Shown here one piece after another: positions 55,440 through 62,580 of a DNA stretch of 64,000 nt. The notes below the pieces were generated by a model that saw only the letters and a list, made by a program, of their open reading frames with translations, did not search any database and had not been told where the DNA came from. The stretch's first letter is position 1, and the number at the start of each line of letters is the position of its first letter. This stretch comes from an uncultured Holophaga sp. (GTDB lineage Bacteria > Acidobacteriota > Holophagae > Holophagales > Holophagaceae): NCBI RefSeq assembly GCF_963677305.1, contig NZ_OY781925.1, positions 619,501 through 683,500 on the forward strand, read 5' to 3'. A program made the translations under genes and the position numbers.

Positions 55440-56993
55440 TCACCCCTCATCCCTGAAGGTCACTTTGTTGATCTCGGCGAAGGTGGTGACGCCGGTGCGG
55501 ACCTTCTCGAGGGCGCTCTCCCGGAGGGTCTGCATGCCGTGGCGGCGGGCGGCGGCCTTGATGTCCCGCAGGGGGGAGCGGGTGGAGATGAGGTCGCGGA
55601 TCTCGTCGTTCATGGCCATGAACTCTACGATGGCCTGACGGCCCCTGAAGCCGGTGCCGTTGCAGTCGACGCAGCCCACCTTCTCGTGGAAGCTGGCCTC
55701 GCGGGCCCACGCTGGCGTGACGCCATTCTCCGCCAGGGTGGCTGCGTCGTACTGGGCGGGGCGCTTGCACTTGGGGCAGAGGACGCGCACCAGGCGCTGG
55801 GCCAGGATGCAGTTCAGGGCGGAGACGAAGTTGTAGACCTCCACGCCCATGTGCTGGAAGCGGTAGATGACGTCCAGGGTGTTGTTGGCATGCACCGTGG
55901 TGAAGACCAGGTGGCCGGTGAGGGCCGACTGGATGGCGATCTGGGCGGTTTCGCTGTCGCGGATCTCGCCCACCAGGATCTTGTCGGGATCGTGGCGGAG
56001 GATGGAGCGCAGACCCACCGCAAAGGTCAGGCCCTTTTTCTCGTTCACCGGGATCTGGGCTACCCCCTCCAACTGGTACTCGACGGGGTCCTCGATGGTG
56101 ATGAGCTTGTCCTCGGGGCTCCGTATCTCGCTGAGCACGGCATAGAGGGTCGTGGTCTTGCCCGAGCCGGTGGGTCCCGTGACCAGGAACATGCCGTAGG
56201 GTTCCCGGGCGAAGCGGCGGATGCGGGAGAGCTCTGCGGAGGAGAATCCCAGGATGTCCAGGCTCAGGGACTTGAACTCCTCGCTCAGGTTCTCCTTGTC
56301 CAGGATACGGATGACGGCGTCCTCGCCGTGGATGGTGGGCATGATGCTCACGCGGAAGTCGATGGCCCGGCCCCGGACCTTGAGCTTGAAGCGGCCGTCC
56401 TGGGGTTTGCGCTTCTCGGCGATGTCCAGCTCCGACATGACCTTGATGCGGCTGATGATGAGGCTGGCGAAACGCTTGTCGATGGGTTCGGCGGCGGGGT
56501 AGAGGCTGCCGTCGATGCGGTACTTGATCTGGAAGCCCCGGGCGGTGCTCTCCATGTGGATGTCCGATGCGCGGCGCTGCAGGGCGTTGAAAACGGTGGT
56601 ATCCACCAAGCGGATGATGGGCGCCTCATCCTTGTCCGTGAGGCGCTCCAGGTCCAATTCCTCCTCAATGTCCTCCTCCCGGAGCACCTGGACCTTGAGG
56701 GCCTCACCGGCCTCGTCCAAGACCTTCTGCCCGGACTCGGACTTCTTGAGGACCTCCTGGATCTGGGCGGGTGGGGCCCCGACGAAGGTGATGGGACGCT
56801 TGAAGTGGAGTCTCAGGAAGTCCTGGGCGACCACATCCAGGGGGTCCGCCATGGCCACCACAAGTCGCCCGTCCTGCTCGTGGACGGGGACGAAGTGGTA
56901 TTTCAGCATCAAATCCAGGGAGATGGCCTGGAAGAGGCCATAATCCACCGGTTCGCGGGTCAGATCGAGGGTGGGATAGAGATTATTGATCAT
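55440..56993 (-). CDS. pilB: PilB/GspE-type secretion ATPase
   Basis: 517 residues. The N-terminal GspE-N domain (about 1-130) is followed by the ATPase core: Walker A GPTGSGKTTTLYAVL near residue 275, Asp box ITIEDPVEYQ, Walker B ILVGEIRDSETAQIA and a His box. The tetracysteine zinc motif (CPKCKRPA ... CVDCNGTGFRG) near residues 410-455 is typical of PilB/GspE assembly ATPases rather than PilT. It powers pilus extension or type II secretion together with PilC. It is isolated from pilC (16015) in this window. Its 160-base upstream region is AT-rich and divergent from the second nuo cluster. Confidence 0.92.
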   Translation of the reverse strand: MINNLYPTLDLTREPVDYGLFQAISLDLMLKYHFVPVHEQDGRLVVAMADPLDVVAQDFLRLHFKRPITFVGAPPAQIQEVLKKSESGQKVLDEAGEALKVQVLREEDIEEELDLERLTDKDEAPIIRLVDTTVFNALQRRASDIHMESTARGFQIKYRIDGSLYPAAEPIDKRFASLIISRIKVMSELDIAEKRKPQDGRFKLKVRGRAIDFRVSIMPTIHGEDAVIRILDKENLSEEFKSLSLDILGFSSAELSRIRRFAREPYGMFLVTGPTGSGKTTTLYAVLSEIRSPEDKLITIEDPVEYQLEGVAQIPVNEKKGLTFAVGLRSILRHDPDKILVGEIRDSETAQIAIQSALTGHLVFTTVHANNTLDVIYRFQHMGVEVYNFVSALNCILAQRLVRVLCPKCKRPAQYDAATLAENGVTPAWAREASFHEKVGCVDCNGTGFRGRQAIVEFMAMNDEIRDLISTRSPLRDIKAAARRHGMQTLRESALEKVRTGVTTFAEINKVTFRDEG

Positions 56994-57087
56994 ATCATCT
57001 CATTAGTAGTGATCATTATATCGAATACTTGCAATCTAAATGATGGATAACAGAAAGTGCAAGAGCATGTATTTCAGATTTTGAATT

Positions 57088-57100
57088 GACCATTTTGGTC
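57088..57100. promoter_or_regulatory. GACCA-TTT-TGGTC palindrome upstream of the second nuo cluster
   Basis: A perfect 5-bp inverted repeat with a 3-base spacer, in the divergent pilB-nuoA region 13 bases before the predicted -35 box. A regulator-binding site is possible; no regulator is known. Confidence 0.35.
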
Positions 57101-57112
57101 GAAACTGCGGCG

Positions 57113-57141
57113 TTGACCCAGGGGGTAACCCGGGTGAAAAT
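57113..57141 (+). promoter_or_regulatory. Promoter of the second nuo cluster
   Basis: TTGACC (57113-57118), then a 17-base spacer, then GAAAAT (57136-57141). Transcription would begin near 57148. That leaves only a few bases before GTG 57154 but about 20 before TTG 57169, which has a GGGGGA ribosome site. Confidence 0.5.
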
Positions 57142-57153
57142 AGATGTTCCGTT

Positions 57154-57522
57154 GTGCGGGGGAATGTCTTGCCGTCCTATGCTCCCATAATCCTCTTGAT
57201 CCTGGTTGCCATCGCCCTTCCGGTTGTGATCTGGAACACCTCACGTCTGCTGCGTCCGAGCTGGCCGAGCGAGGCGAAGAGTTCCATCTACGAGTGTGGC
57301 ATTGTCACAGTGAGCGAAGCCCGGGAGAAGTTCTCGGTACGGTACTACCTGGTCGCGGTGATGTTCCTGGTCTTTGATGTGGAGACGGTCTTCCTCATGC
57401 CCTGGGCCATCCAGATGAAGGAGCTGGCGGTCTTCGGTCTGGTGGAGATCGGCATCTTCCTCTTCCTGCTGCTTTTCGGATACGGCTACATCTGGGCCAA
57501 GGGGGCGCTGACATGGGAATGA
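57154..57522 (+). CDS. nuoA: NADH-quinone oxidoreductase subunit A (second copy)
   Basis: 122 residues from GTG 57154; TTG 57169 (GGGGGA upstream) would give 117 and suits the predicted promoter better. Three membrane helices; the loop has [21 protein letters not shown] with the conserved Cys, and [15 protein letters not shown] is the family signature. It opens the long cluster A-B-C-D-H-I-J-K-L. It overlaps nuoB by 10 bases. Compared with the first copy it shares only the family motifs. Confidence 0.92.
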   Translation: MRGNVLPSYAPIILLILVAIALPVVIWNTSRLLRPSWPSEAKSSIYECGIVTVSEAREKFSVRYYLVAVMFLVFDVETVFLMPWAIQMKELAVFGLVEIGIFLFLLLFGYGYIWAKGALTWE

Positions 57523-58022
57523 GGCGACCCTCGCTCGTCGAGAACATCCTGATCACCACCCGGGTGGAGAAGGTGGTCAACTGGTCCCGGGCCACCAGCG
57601 TCTGGCCTCTCAGCTTCGGCCTGGCCTGCTGTGCCATCGAGATGATGGCGGCCAGCGCCTCCCGCTGGGACTTCGACCGCTTCGGCTCGGGGATCTTCCG
57701 CTCCTCCCCCCGGCAGGCGGACCTGATGATCGTGGCGGGCACGGTGAGCTACAAGATGGCCCCCATCGTCAAGCAGCTCTATGACCAGATGCCCGAGCCC
57801 AAGTGGGTGATCGCCATGGGGAGCTGTGCCACCTGTGGTGGGCCCTTCGACAGCTATCACGCGGTCCAGGGGGCCGACAAGGTCGTCCCGGTGGATGTCT
57901 ACATCCCCGGTTGTCCCCCCCGTCCGGAGGCCTTCCTGTACGGCTTCCTGATGCTGCAGGACAAGATCATGAACAGCAGCCTTGCGGACCGCTACCGCGA
58001 GGTCTTCGAGCCGGTGGAGTAG
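57513..58022 (+). CDS. nuoB: NADH-quinone oxidoreductase subunit B (second copy)
   Basis: 169 residues with all N2-cluster ligands: Cys39-Cys40 in [10 protein letters not shown], Cys105 in GSCATCGG and Cys134 in PGCPPRPE. The length is standard; it lacks the C-terminal extension of the first copy. The start lies within the end of nuoA. It joins subunits C, D, H and I at the quinone-reducing site. Confidence 0.95.
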   Translation: MGMRRPSLVENILITTRVEKVVNWSRATSVWPLSFGLACCAIEMMAASASRWDFDRFGSGIFRSSPRQADLMIVAGTVSYKMAPIVKQLYDQMPEPKWVIAMGSCATCGGPFDSYHAVQGADKVVPVDVYIPGCPPRPEAFLYGFLMLQDKIMNSSLADRYREVFEPVE

Positions 58023-58024
58023 GG

Positions 58025-58888
58025 ATGTCCGAGCACAGGAAGCCCGTCCAGGCAGAAAAGGACGCCCCGTACGTCTACGACTACCACAAGGCCCCGAACC
58101 GTCGGGTGCACCTGCCGAAGACCGCTCCCTTGACCGGGCTCCGGGCCCACGCGGCCGCGGTGGCTGCCGAGGAGGCCGCCGAAGAGGCCAGGTGGGCGAA
58201 GGTCCTGGAGGCCTACGAGGCTGCCCGGGCCAAGGCGGAGGCCGAGGGGGCTGAGGCACCCAAGGCGCCGGTGCGCCCTGTGCATCGCAAGGACCCCGAT
58301 CTCACGGTGCCGGTGCCTGTCGGGGCGCAGGATCCTGATCTGCTCCGTTTGGTGGAGCTGCTCGGGGAGGGGGTGGAGGAGGTCTTCGAGCAGTCGGGGG
58401 AGCTCAACTGCCAGGTCGCCCCGGACCGGATCCTGGAGGCCCTGCTCCTCTGTCGGGATGATGGGGCACTCCGCTACGAGATGCTGGCCGACCAGTCCGG
58501 CACCCACTTCCCCGCCGGGGAGGGCTTCGACTTCACGGTGGTCTATCACCTGACCAGCATCAGCCGCAGCAAGCGGCTGCGCCTGCGCATCGCCATTCCC
58601 GAGGGCTTCGAGCCGGAGAGCGCCACCGCCGCCTTTCCTTCGGCCAACTGGCTGGAGCGCGAGATCTACGACATGCTGGGCATCCGTTTCCGGAAGCACC
58701 CCGACATGACGCGGATCCTCTGTCCCGAGGACTGGGAGGCTCATCCGCTGCGCAAGGAATACCCTCTGGTGGGCTGGGGGCAGCGGGACATCGACTTCCG
58801 GGAGGACCGCTCCGGCATGCTCAACCGGATCGCCCTGGAGAAGGCCGGGCAGCAGGGGATCAACCTCAAGCGCCCCACGGCCGAGTAG
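58025..58888 (+). CDS. nuoC: NADH-quinone oxidoreductase subunit C (second copy, extended N-terminus)
   Basis: 287 residues, about 120 more than usual. The canonical domain begins near residue 100 (LLRLVELLGEGVEEVFEQSG) and includes FDFTVVYHLTSISRSKRLRL, ANWLEREIYDMLGIRFRKHPD and HPLRKEYPL. Before it lies a hydrophilic extension: an acidic/basic start (HRKPVQAEKDAPYVYDYHK), then an Ala/Glu-rich helix (AAEEAAEEARWAKVLEAYE) that may be a coiled coil. ATG 58025 follows the nuoB stop after two bases; the next plausible starts lie far inside. The role of the extension is unknown; it could recruit an alternative electron-input protein. Confidence 0.9.
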   Translation: MSEHRKPVQAEKDAPYVYDYHKAPNRRVHLPKTAPLTGLRAHAAAVAAEEAAEEARWAKVLEAYEAARAKAEAEGAEAPKAPVRPVHRKDPDLTVPVPVGAQDPDLLRLVELLGEGVEEVFEQSGELNCQVAPDRILEALLLCRDDGALRYEMLADQSGTHFPAGEGFDFTVVYHLTSISRSKRLRLRIAIPEGFEPESATAAFPSANWLEREIYDMLGIRFRKHPDMTRILCPEDWEAHPLRKEYPLVGWGQRDIDFREDRSGMLNRIALEKAGQQGINLKRPTAE

Positions 58889-58897
58889 GAGTGCCCC

Positions 58898-59998
58898 GTG
58901 TTCAAGCACCAGGAAATGGAAATCAACATGGGGCCGCAGCACCCGTCCACCCACGGGGTGATGCGGCTGATGCTGAAGCTCGATGGCGAGGTGGTCGTGG
59001 AGTGCAAGCCGGTCATCGGCTACCTCCATCGGGGCGTGGAGAAGATCTGCGAGAACAAGACCTTTGCCCAGAGTCAGATCTGGACGGACCGCCTGGACTA
59101 CTGTGCGGGGCTGGCCAACAACCTGGGCTGGGTGGAGGCCTGTGAGAAGCTCCTGGGGGTCAGCGTCCCCCGGCGGGCCCAGTACATCCGCACCCTGATG
59201 GCGGAGTTCAACCGTATCGCCAGCCATCTGGTCTGGCTGGGGGCCCATGCCCTCGACATCGGGGCCATGAGCATCTTCCTCTACGCCTTCCGGGAGCGGG
59301 AGGATGTTCTGGACATCAACGAGGCCTTCTGCGGGGCCCGCCTGACCACCTCGGCCTTCCGCATCGGAGGCCTGCCCTATGACCTGCCTGAGGGCTTCGA
59401 GAAGAAGTGCCGGGCCTTCCTGGACCGCTTCGAGGACTGTCTGCAGGAGTATGAGAGTCTGCTGAACGAGAACCGCATCTGGAAGAAGCGCACCATCGGG
59501 GTGGCCAAGCTGAGCGCCGAGGACGCCATGGCCATGGGGGTCACCGGCCCCGTCCTCCGGGCGGCGGGTGTGCCCTATGACATCCGCAAGGCCTTCCCCT
59601 ACGCGGCGTACGCAGAAATGGACTTCGAGATCCCGACCAGGACAGAGGCGGACACCTACGCCCGCTACCTGGTCCGCATGGACGAGATGCGCCAGAGCGT
59701 CCGCATCATCACCCAGTGCTTCGAGGGGCTCCCCGAGGGGCCTGTCATGGCCAAGATCCCCAAGCTCCTCAAGAGCGAGGTCAACGAGATCTACCACCCC
59801 ACCGAGTCACCCAAGGGGGAGCTGGGGTACTACCTGGTGAGCGAGAAGGGGGGGCACGGTCCCTACCGCTTCCATGTCCGGGCACCGGGTTTCCTCAACC
59901 TCCAGGCCCTTCCCAAGATGATCGAGGGCAGCCTCATCGCCGATGTCATCGCCGCCATCGGGACCCTGGATGTGGTCCTGGGCGAGATCGATCGATAG
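58898..59998 (+). CDS. nuoD: NADH-quinone oxidoreductase subunit D (second copy)
   Basis: 366 residues from GTG 58898 with AGGAG six bases upstream. [32 protein letters not shown] and [19 protein letters not shown] are conserved, and the C-terminal [26 protein letters not shown] region is intact. It is shorter than the first copy by 35 residues, mostly at the start. It has no nickel-ligand cysteines, as expected for complex I. Confidence 0.95.
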   Translation: MFKHQEMEINMGPQHPSTHGVMRLMLKLDGEVVVECKPVIGYLHRGVEKICENKTFAQSQIWTDRLDYCAGLANNLGWVEACEKLLGVSVPRRAQYIRTLMAEFNRIASHLVWLGAHALDIGAMSIFLYAFREREDVLDINEAFCGARLTTSAFRIGGLPYDLPEGFEKKCRAFLDRFEDCLQEYESLLNENRIWKKRTIGVAKLSAEDAMAMGVTGPVLRAAGVPYDIRKAFPYAAYAEMDFEIPTRTEADTYARYLVRMDEMRQSVRIITQCFEGLPEGPVMAKIPKLLKSEVNEIYHPTESPKGELGYYLVSEKGGHGPYRFHVRAPGFLNLQALPKMIEGSLIADVIAAIGTLDVVLGEIDR

Positions 59999-60008
59999 GA
60001 ACAGAGCC

Positions 60009-61187
60009 ATGCAGACCCTTACGCTGACCCAGTCCTTGGCGATCTCCCTCATCCAGTGCCTCCTGGTGGTGGTCTTCATCTTCGTGGTGGTGCCCCTCAC
60101 GGTCTTTGCGGAGCGCAAGGTGCTGGGCTACCTCCAGCAGCGCCTCGGCCTGACCCGCATCGCCGGCGGTCACGTGGGCATCACGGGCTTCCTGAACCGC
60201 AGGATGTGGAGCCTGGGCAAAGTGCCTGTCCTCTCCTACTTCCGCGGACTTCCGGGCTCCATGGGCGACATCGTGAAGCTCCTGGGCAAGGAGGACATCA
60301 TTCCCGCCAAGGCCGACAAGCTGGTCTTCATCCTGGCGCCGGCCCTGAGCTTCGTGGCCGCGGTGGCGGTCTTCGCGACGGTGAGCTTCGTGCCCGGGAC
60401 CTTCTTCACCCTGCCCCAGTGGGTGCCCCTGGTGGGGGGGCTGCCGGTGACCGGCGGTCTGGCGGATGTGAACGTGGGTCTGCTCTGGATCCTGGGCATG
60501 GCCACGGTGGGCGTCTACGGCATCGTGCTGGCGGGCTGGGCCTCCAACTCCAAGTACCCCCTGCTGGGGGGGCTCCGGAGTGCCGCCCAGGTGGTGAGCT
60601 ACGAGGTCCCTCTGACCCTCAGCCTCCTGGCGCCGGTGGTCATCTCCGGCAGCCTGCGCTTCAGCGGGATCTGTCAGGTCATGGCCCTGGATGTCCCCCT
60701 CTGGGCCCTGATCCCCCAGGGTATCGGCTGCCTCATCTACCTTACCTGCGGCTTCGCTGAGACCAACCGCGTGCCCTTCGATATGCCCGAGGCGGAGAAC
60801 GAGCTGGTGGCGGGCTTCCACACCGAATACTCGGGCATGAAGTTCGGCTTCTTCTACCTCGCGGAGTACATCAACATGGCCGTGGTCTCGGCCCTGGCTG
60901 CGGGCTTCTTCCTGGGCGGACCCTGGCTCCTGCCCCTGGGGCTCCAGGGGATCCTGATCAACGCCAATCAGGCTGCCATGCCCGCCTGGCTCTTCATGCT
61001 GGTCGGGGAGCCCCACGCCCTCTTCTTCCTCGTGAAGATCATCTTCCTGCTCTTCGTCTTTATCTGGGTCCGCGGCACCATCCCCCGCTACCGCTACGAC
61101 CAGGTCATGCTCGTGGGCTGGAAGTGGCTCATTCCTCTGAGTCTGGTGAATCTGGTGCTGGCCTGCGCCGTCCGGCTGGCGATGTGA
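60009..61187 (+). CDS. nuoH: NADH-quinone oxidoreductase subunit H
   Basis: 392 residues from ATG 60009, about eight membrane helices. It joins the membrane and hydrophilic arms and lines the quinone tunnel. Marks are FAERKVLGYLQQRLG near residue 35, GWASNSKYPLLGGLRSAAQVVSYEVPL near residue 178, ETNRVPFDMPEAENELVAGFHTEYSGMKF near residue 253 (acidic proton-channel loop) and RGTIPRYRYDQVM near residue 355. The usual nuoEFG genes that normally precede it are missing between D and H. Confidence 0.95.
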   Translation: MQTLTLTQSLAISLIQCLLVVVFIFVVVPLTVFAERKVLGYLQQRLGLTRIAGGHVGITGFLNRRMWSLGKVPVLSYFRGLPGSMGDIVKLLGKEDIIPAKADKLVFILAPALSFVAAVAVFATVSFVPGTFFTLPQWVPLVGGLPVTGGLADVNVGLLWILGMATVGVYGIVLAGWASNSKYPLLGGLRSAAQVVSYEVPLTLSLLAPVVISGSLRFSGICQVMALDVPLWALIPQGIGCLIYLTCGFAETNRVPFDMPEAENELVAGFHTEYSGMKFGFFYLAEYINMAVVSALAAGFFLGGPWLLPLGLQGILINANQAAMPAWLFMLVGEPHALFFLVKIIFLLFVFIWVRGTIPRYRYDQVMLVGWKWLIPLSLVNLVLACAVRLAM

Positions 61188-61194
61188 GGGTGCC

Positions 61195-61698
61195 ATGAAG
61201 AACTTCCTCAAGACCCTCATCCCCCTCGATATCGCCAAGGGCCTGGGCCTCACCGGGGCCTACTTCCTGAAGGTCTTCTTCAGGGCCGACCGTGCCCGCA
61301 AGCTGCCCCATGTCACCTCCGAGTACCCCGAGGTGCCGGTCAAGCTGGAGCCCCGCTTCCGGGGGCGGGTGCAGCTGATCGCGGATGAGGCCGGCGATCC
61401 CAAGTGCGTCTGCTGCATGGCCTGCGCCAAGGCCTGCCCCACCGGGGCGATCCACATCACGGCGGGGCAGAAGGAGGGGCGCAAGACCCGCATCCCCCTT
61501 CGCTGGGACTACGAACTGGACCGTTGCGTCCACTGTGCCTTCTGCGTGGACGCCTGTGCTTTCCACGCCATCCGCCTGAATGACCAGTTCGAGCTCTCGG
61601 TTTATGACAGAGATGATTTATTCATTGGTCTCCACGGTGCTCACACCATTCTGGAGCCCAGTCCGGTGGGCCGCTTCTCCTATTCCGACGAAGCCTGA
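61195..61698 (+). CDS. nuoI: NADH-quinone oxidoreductase subunit I
   Basis: 167 residues with two 4Fe-4S clusters (N6a/N6b): CVCCMACAKACPTGAI near residue 65 and CVHCAFCVDACAFHAI near residue 105. In the second motif the usual Pro after the fourth Cys is Ala. It passes electrons from the input module to NuoB. The input partner NuoG is not encoded here, so a ferredoxin or F420H2/NADPH-type donor protein might dock on this subunit, as in eleven-subunit complexes. Confidence 0.94.
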   Translation: MKNFLKTLIPLDIAKGLGLTGAYFLKVFFRADRARKLPHVTSEYPEVPVKLEPRFRGRVQLIADEAGDPKCVCCMACAKACPTGAIHITAGQKEGRKTRIPLRWDYELDRCVHCAFCVDACAFHAIRLNDQFELSVYDRDDLFIGLHGAHTILEPSPVGRFSYSDEA

Positions 61699-61711
61699 GC
61701 GAAGGTCTCCC

Positions 61712-62269
61712 ATGGAACAGCTCTTCTCCACAGTCCTCACCCACCATGTCTTCCTGGTCTTCGGGATCCTGGCCATCATCGGCTCGGGGGTCATGATCGC
61801 CTCGCGGAATGCCGTCCATTGTGTCATCGGCTTCCTGCTCGCCATGATCTCCATCGCCGGAGCCTACCTCTGTCTCCGCGCCGAGTTCCTCGCCATGGCC
61901 CAGATCCTGGTCTATGCGGGGGGTATCGTGGTGCTCTTTCTCTTCGTGGTCATGCTGGTGGAGATGACCAAATACAAGGAGAAGAAGATCTTCCAGCGGC
62001 AGACGGCGGTGGCGCTCCTGATGGTGGTCGTGGCCGCTCTGGTCTTCGTCGGGATCTTCGTCCGGACTCTTTTCGGCAAGGGTTCGGAGGCCGCCCTGAC
62101 CCTTGCCCCGGAGCTCACGGTGGACGGGTTCAATGCCGCCACCCACAACGCCCAGGCCGTCAGCCGGGGGCTCTTCGCCGGATATCTCCTCCCCTTCGAG
62201 ATCCTGTCGGTGATCCTCCTGGTGGCCCTGGTGGGTGCGGTGGTCCTGGCCAAAGTGGATAGGAGCTGA
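61712..62269 (+). CDS. nuoJ: NADH-quinone oxidoreductase subunit J
   Basis: 185 residues from ATG 61712, five membrane helices. The conserved third helix region YLCLRAEFLAMAQILVYAGGIVVLFLFVVMLV, with its pi-bulge Tyr/Gly and Glu, is typical. A polar loop of about 45 residues (KGSEAALTLAPEL...) separates the last two helices. The gene follows nuoI after 13 bases. Confidence 0.93.
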   Translation: MEQLFSTVLTHHVFLVFGILAIIGSGVMIASRNAVHCVIGFLLAMISIAGAYLCLRAEFLAMAQILVYAGGIVVLFLFVVMLVEMTKYKEKKIFQRQTAVALLMVVVAALVFVGIFVRTLFGKGSEAALTLAPELTVDGFNAATHNAQAVSRGLFAGYLLPFEILSVILLVALVGAVVLAKVDRS

Positions 62270-62271
62270 CC

Positions 62272-62574
62272 ATGGTCCCGATGAATCACGTCCTGGTGAT
62301 CTCCTTCCTGCTCTTCTGCATCGGGGCGGCGGGGGTGCTCATCCGCCGCAATGTCCTGATCGTCCTGATGTGTGTGGAGCTGATGCTCAACGCCGCCAAC
62401 CTGAACCTCATCGCCTTCGCCCGCCACAGTGGCACCGTGGCCGGGCAGGCCTTTGCACTCATGATCATGGGTTTGGCTGCGGCGGAGGTCGCCATCGGCC
62501 TTGCCCTGGTGGTGGCCCTCTACCGCAAGAAAGAGACCGTCCAGGTGGACGGGATCAATCTGCTGAAGGGCTAG
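62272..62574 (+). CDS. nuoK: NADH-quinone oxidoreductase subunit K
   Basis: 100 residues, three membrane helices, MrpC-like. The buried glutamates of the proton path are in MCVELMLNAANLNL near residue 36 and AAAEVAIGLALVVALYR near residue 70. ATG 62272 has an AGGAG site six bases upstream. It lies two bases after nuoJ and six before nuoL. Confidence 0.95.
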   Translation: MVPMNHVLVISFLLFCIGAAGVLIRRNVLIVLMCVELMLNAANLNLIAFARHSGTVAGQAFALMIMGLAAAEVAIGLALVVALYRKKETVQVDGINLLKG

Positions 62575-62580
62575 GAGTCT

